Part shown: positions 30,543 to 30,866 of the stretch, one piece after another | How positions within the stretch are numbered: position 1 is the first letter of the stretch | Layout: every line of letters starts with the position of its first letter | Assembly (NCBI GenBank): GCA_016714085.1 | Contig: JADJNW010000012.1 | Coordinates: 1-30,866 of the forward strand | DNA: 30,866 bases | Direction: 5' to 3' | Source: Saprospiraceae bacterium | GTDB taxonomy: Bacteria > Bacteroidota > Bacteroidia > Chitinophagales > Saprospiraceae | The notes under the pieces: model-generated | What the model was told of the DNA's origin: nothing | The model's database searches: none | Seen by the model: the letters and a program-made list of their open reading frames with translations, nothing else | Made by a program: the position numbers and the translations under genes

Positions 30543-30866
30543 ATGAAAAAGCACATTTTTATTGTATGCCACAACCTTCGCACTAACAGTCTTTCTGGCA
30601 CAAGCCCCATGGGCACAAAGTGTCGGACTTAAAGGCGGAATCAATCTCGCCAGCTTGTCACAAGAACCTTTTTGAAGCCAATGTAGAAGATTTGAAAGAA
30701 AAATCTATTCTCGGAATCCAGGCAGGTTTGGTATTTGAATTACCGATTGCCGAAATCTTTGCTTTATCCAGCCGGGTGCTCTGGGTACAAAAAGGTGGTA
30801 AATCTCACTTACATTTCTGGGCAATGAAATCGAAAGAAGCGTGACCTACAATCACATTCAAATCCC
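30543..30866 (+). pseudogene. Outer-membrane beta-barrel protein (PorT-like family), partial, frame-disrupted
   Basis: This is the only plus-strand gene. The ATG at 30543 gives MKKHIFIV and, after one added base near 30565, a signal peptide (TTFALTVFLAQAPWAQS). The mature start is VGLKGGINLASLSQEPFE, the usual first strand of the PorT-like/OMP_b-brl_2 proteins of Bacteroidota. Next come ILGIQAGLVFELPIAEIF, VLWVQKGGKSHL and, after one added A near 30807, TFLGNEIERSVTYNHIQIP at the edge. A T run one base too long near 30673-30677 causes another break. Proteins of this family are outer-membrane barrels of mostly unknown role, and the name PorT-like does not prove a part in type IX secretion. About one third of the gene is visible. 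Confidence 0.75.

Noticed and set aside
1..30866. CRISPR array, insertion sequence, prophage, tRNA or rRNA
   Set aside because: No regularly spaced identical repeats, transposase motifs, phage genes or structured RNA genes were seen on either strand.

Overview
The window looks like Bacteroidota DNA, probably a Saprospiria- or Cytophagia-type organism. The evidence is the roughly 790-residue double-FtsX permeases, a TPR/PD40/OmpA-type surface protein, a PorT-like beta-barrel protein and A-rich leaders that mostly lack Shine-Dalgarno sequences. Almost everything is on the minus strand, so transcription runs from high to low coordinates. Only the partial gene at the right edge is on the plus strand.

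From right to left: a partial outer-membrane beta-barrel gene (30543 to the edge, plus strand); a TPR gene (30336-29373); a TPR/PD40/CarboxypepD-like/OmpA gene (29219-27258); and a COG4339-like HD phosphohydrolase gene (27251-26619). Next come a membrane-fusion (HlyD/MacA-type) adaptor (26449-25142), a rho-independent terminator (24979-24949) and a MacB/LolD-type ATPase (24905-24220). The rest, about 24 kb, is a head-to-tail array of eleven FtsX/MacB-type permease genes, called U1 (next to the ATPase) to U11 (left edge). One unrelated AT-rich lipoprotein gene sits between U5 and U6. Only U6 and U7 are fully open. U1 is a 45-codon stub, U9 lacks about 120 codons, U11 is cut by the window edge, and the others are full length but frame-disrupted.

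The adaptor, ATPase and permeases are the parts of a type VII ABC (MacAB/LolCDE-like) system. Each full-length permease holds two MacB_PCD-FtsX halves, so it could stand in for a permease dimer. A plausible but unproven reading is that one ATPase and one adaptor serve many interchangeable permeases. No TolC-type outer-membrane channel gene is in the window, and the substrate is unknown.

Most frame breaks can be repaired by changing a short homopolymer run by one base, usually by adding one. They also hit unrelated genes and are densest in the first 3.5 kb and last 3.5 kb. This pattern fits residual sequencing or assembly indels better than mass gene death. Genes drawn here as pseudogenes may therefore be intact in the organism. 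The U1 stub, the U9 deletion and a stop codon in U10 are better candidates for real damage.

No tRNA, rRNA, CRISPR array, transposase or prophage gene was seen. Apart from the named sites, the gaps between genes are all under about 240 bases.
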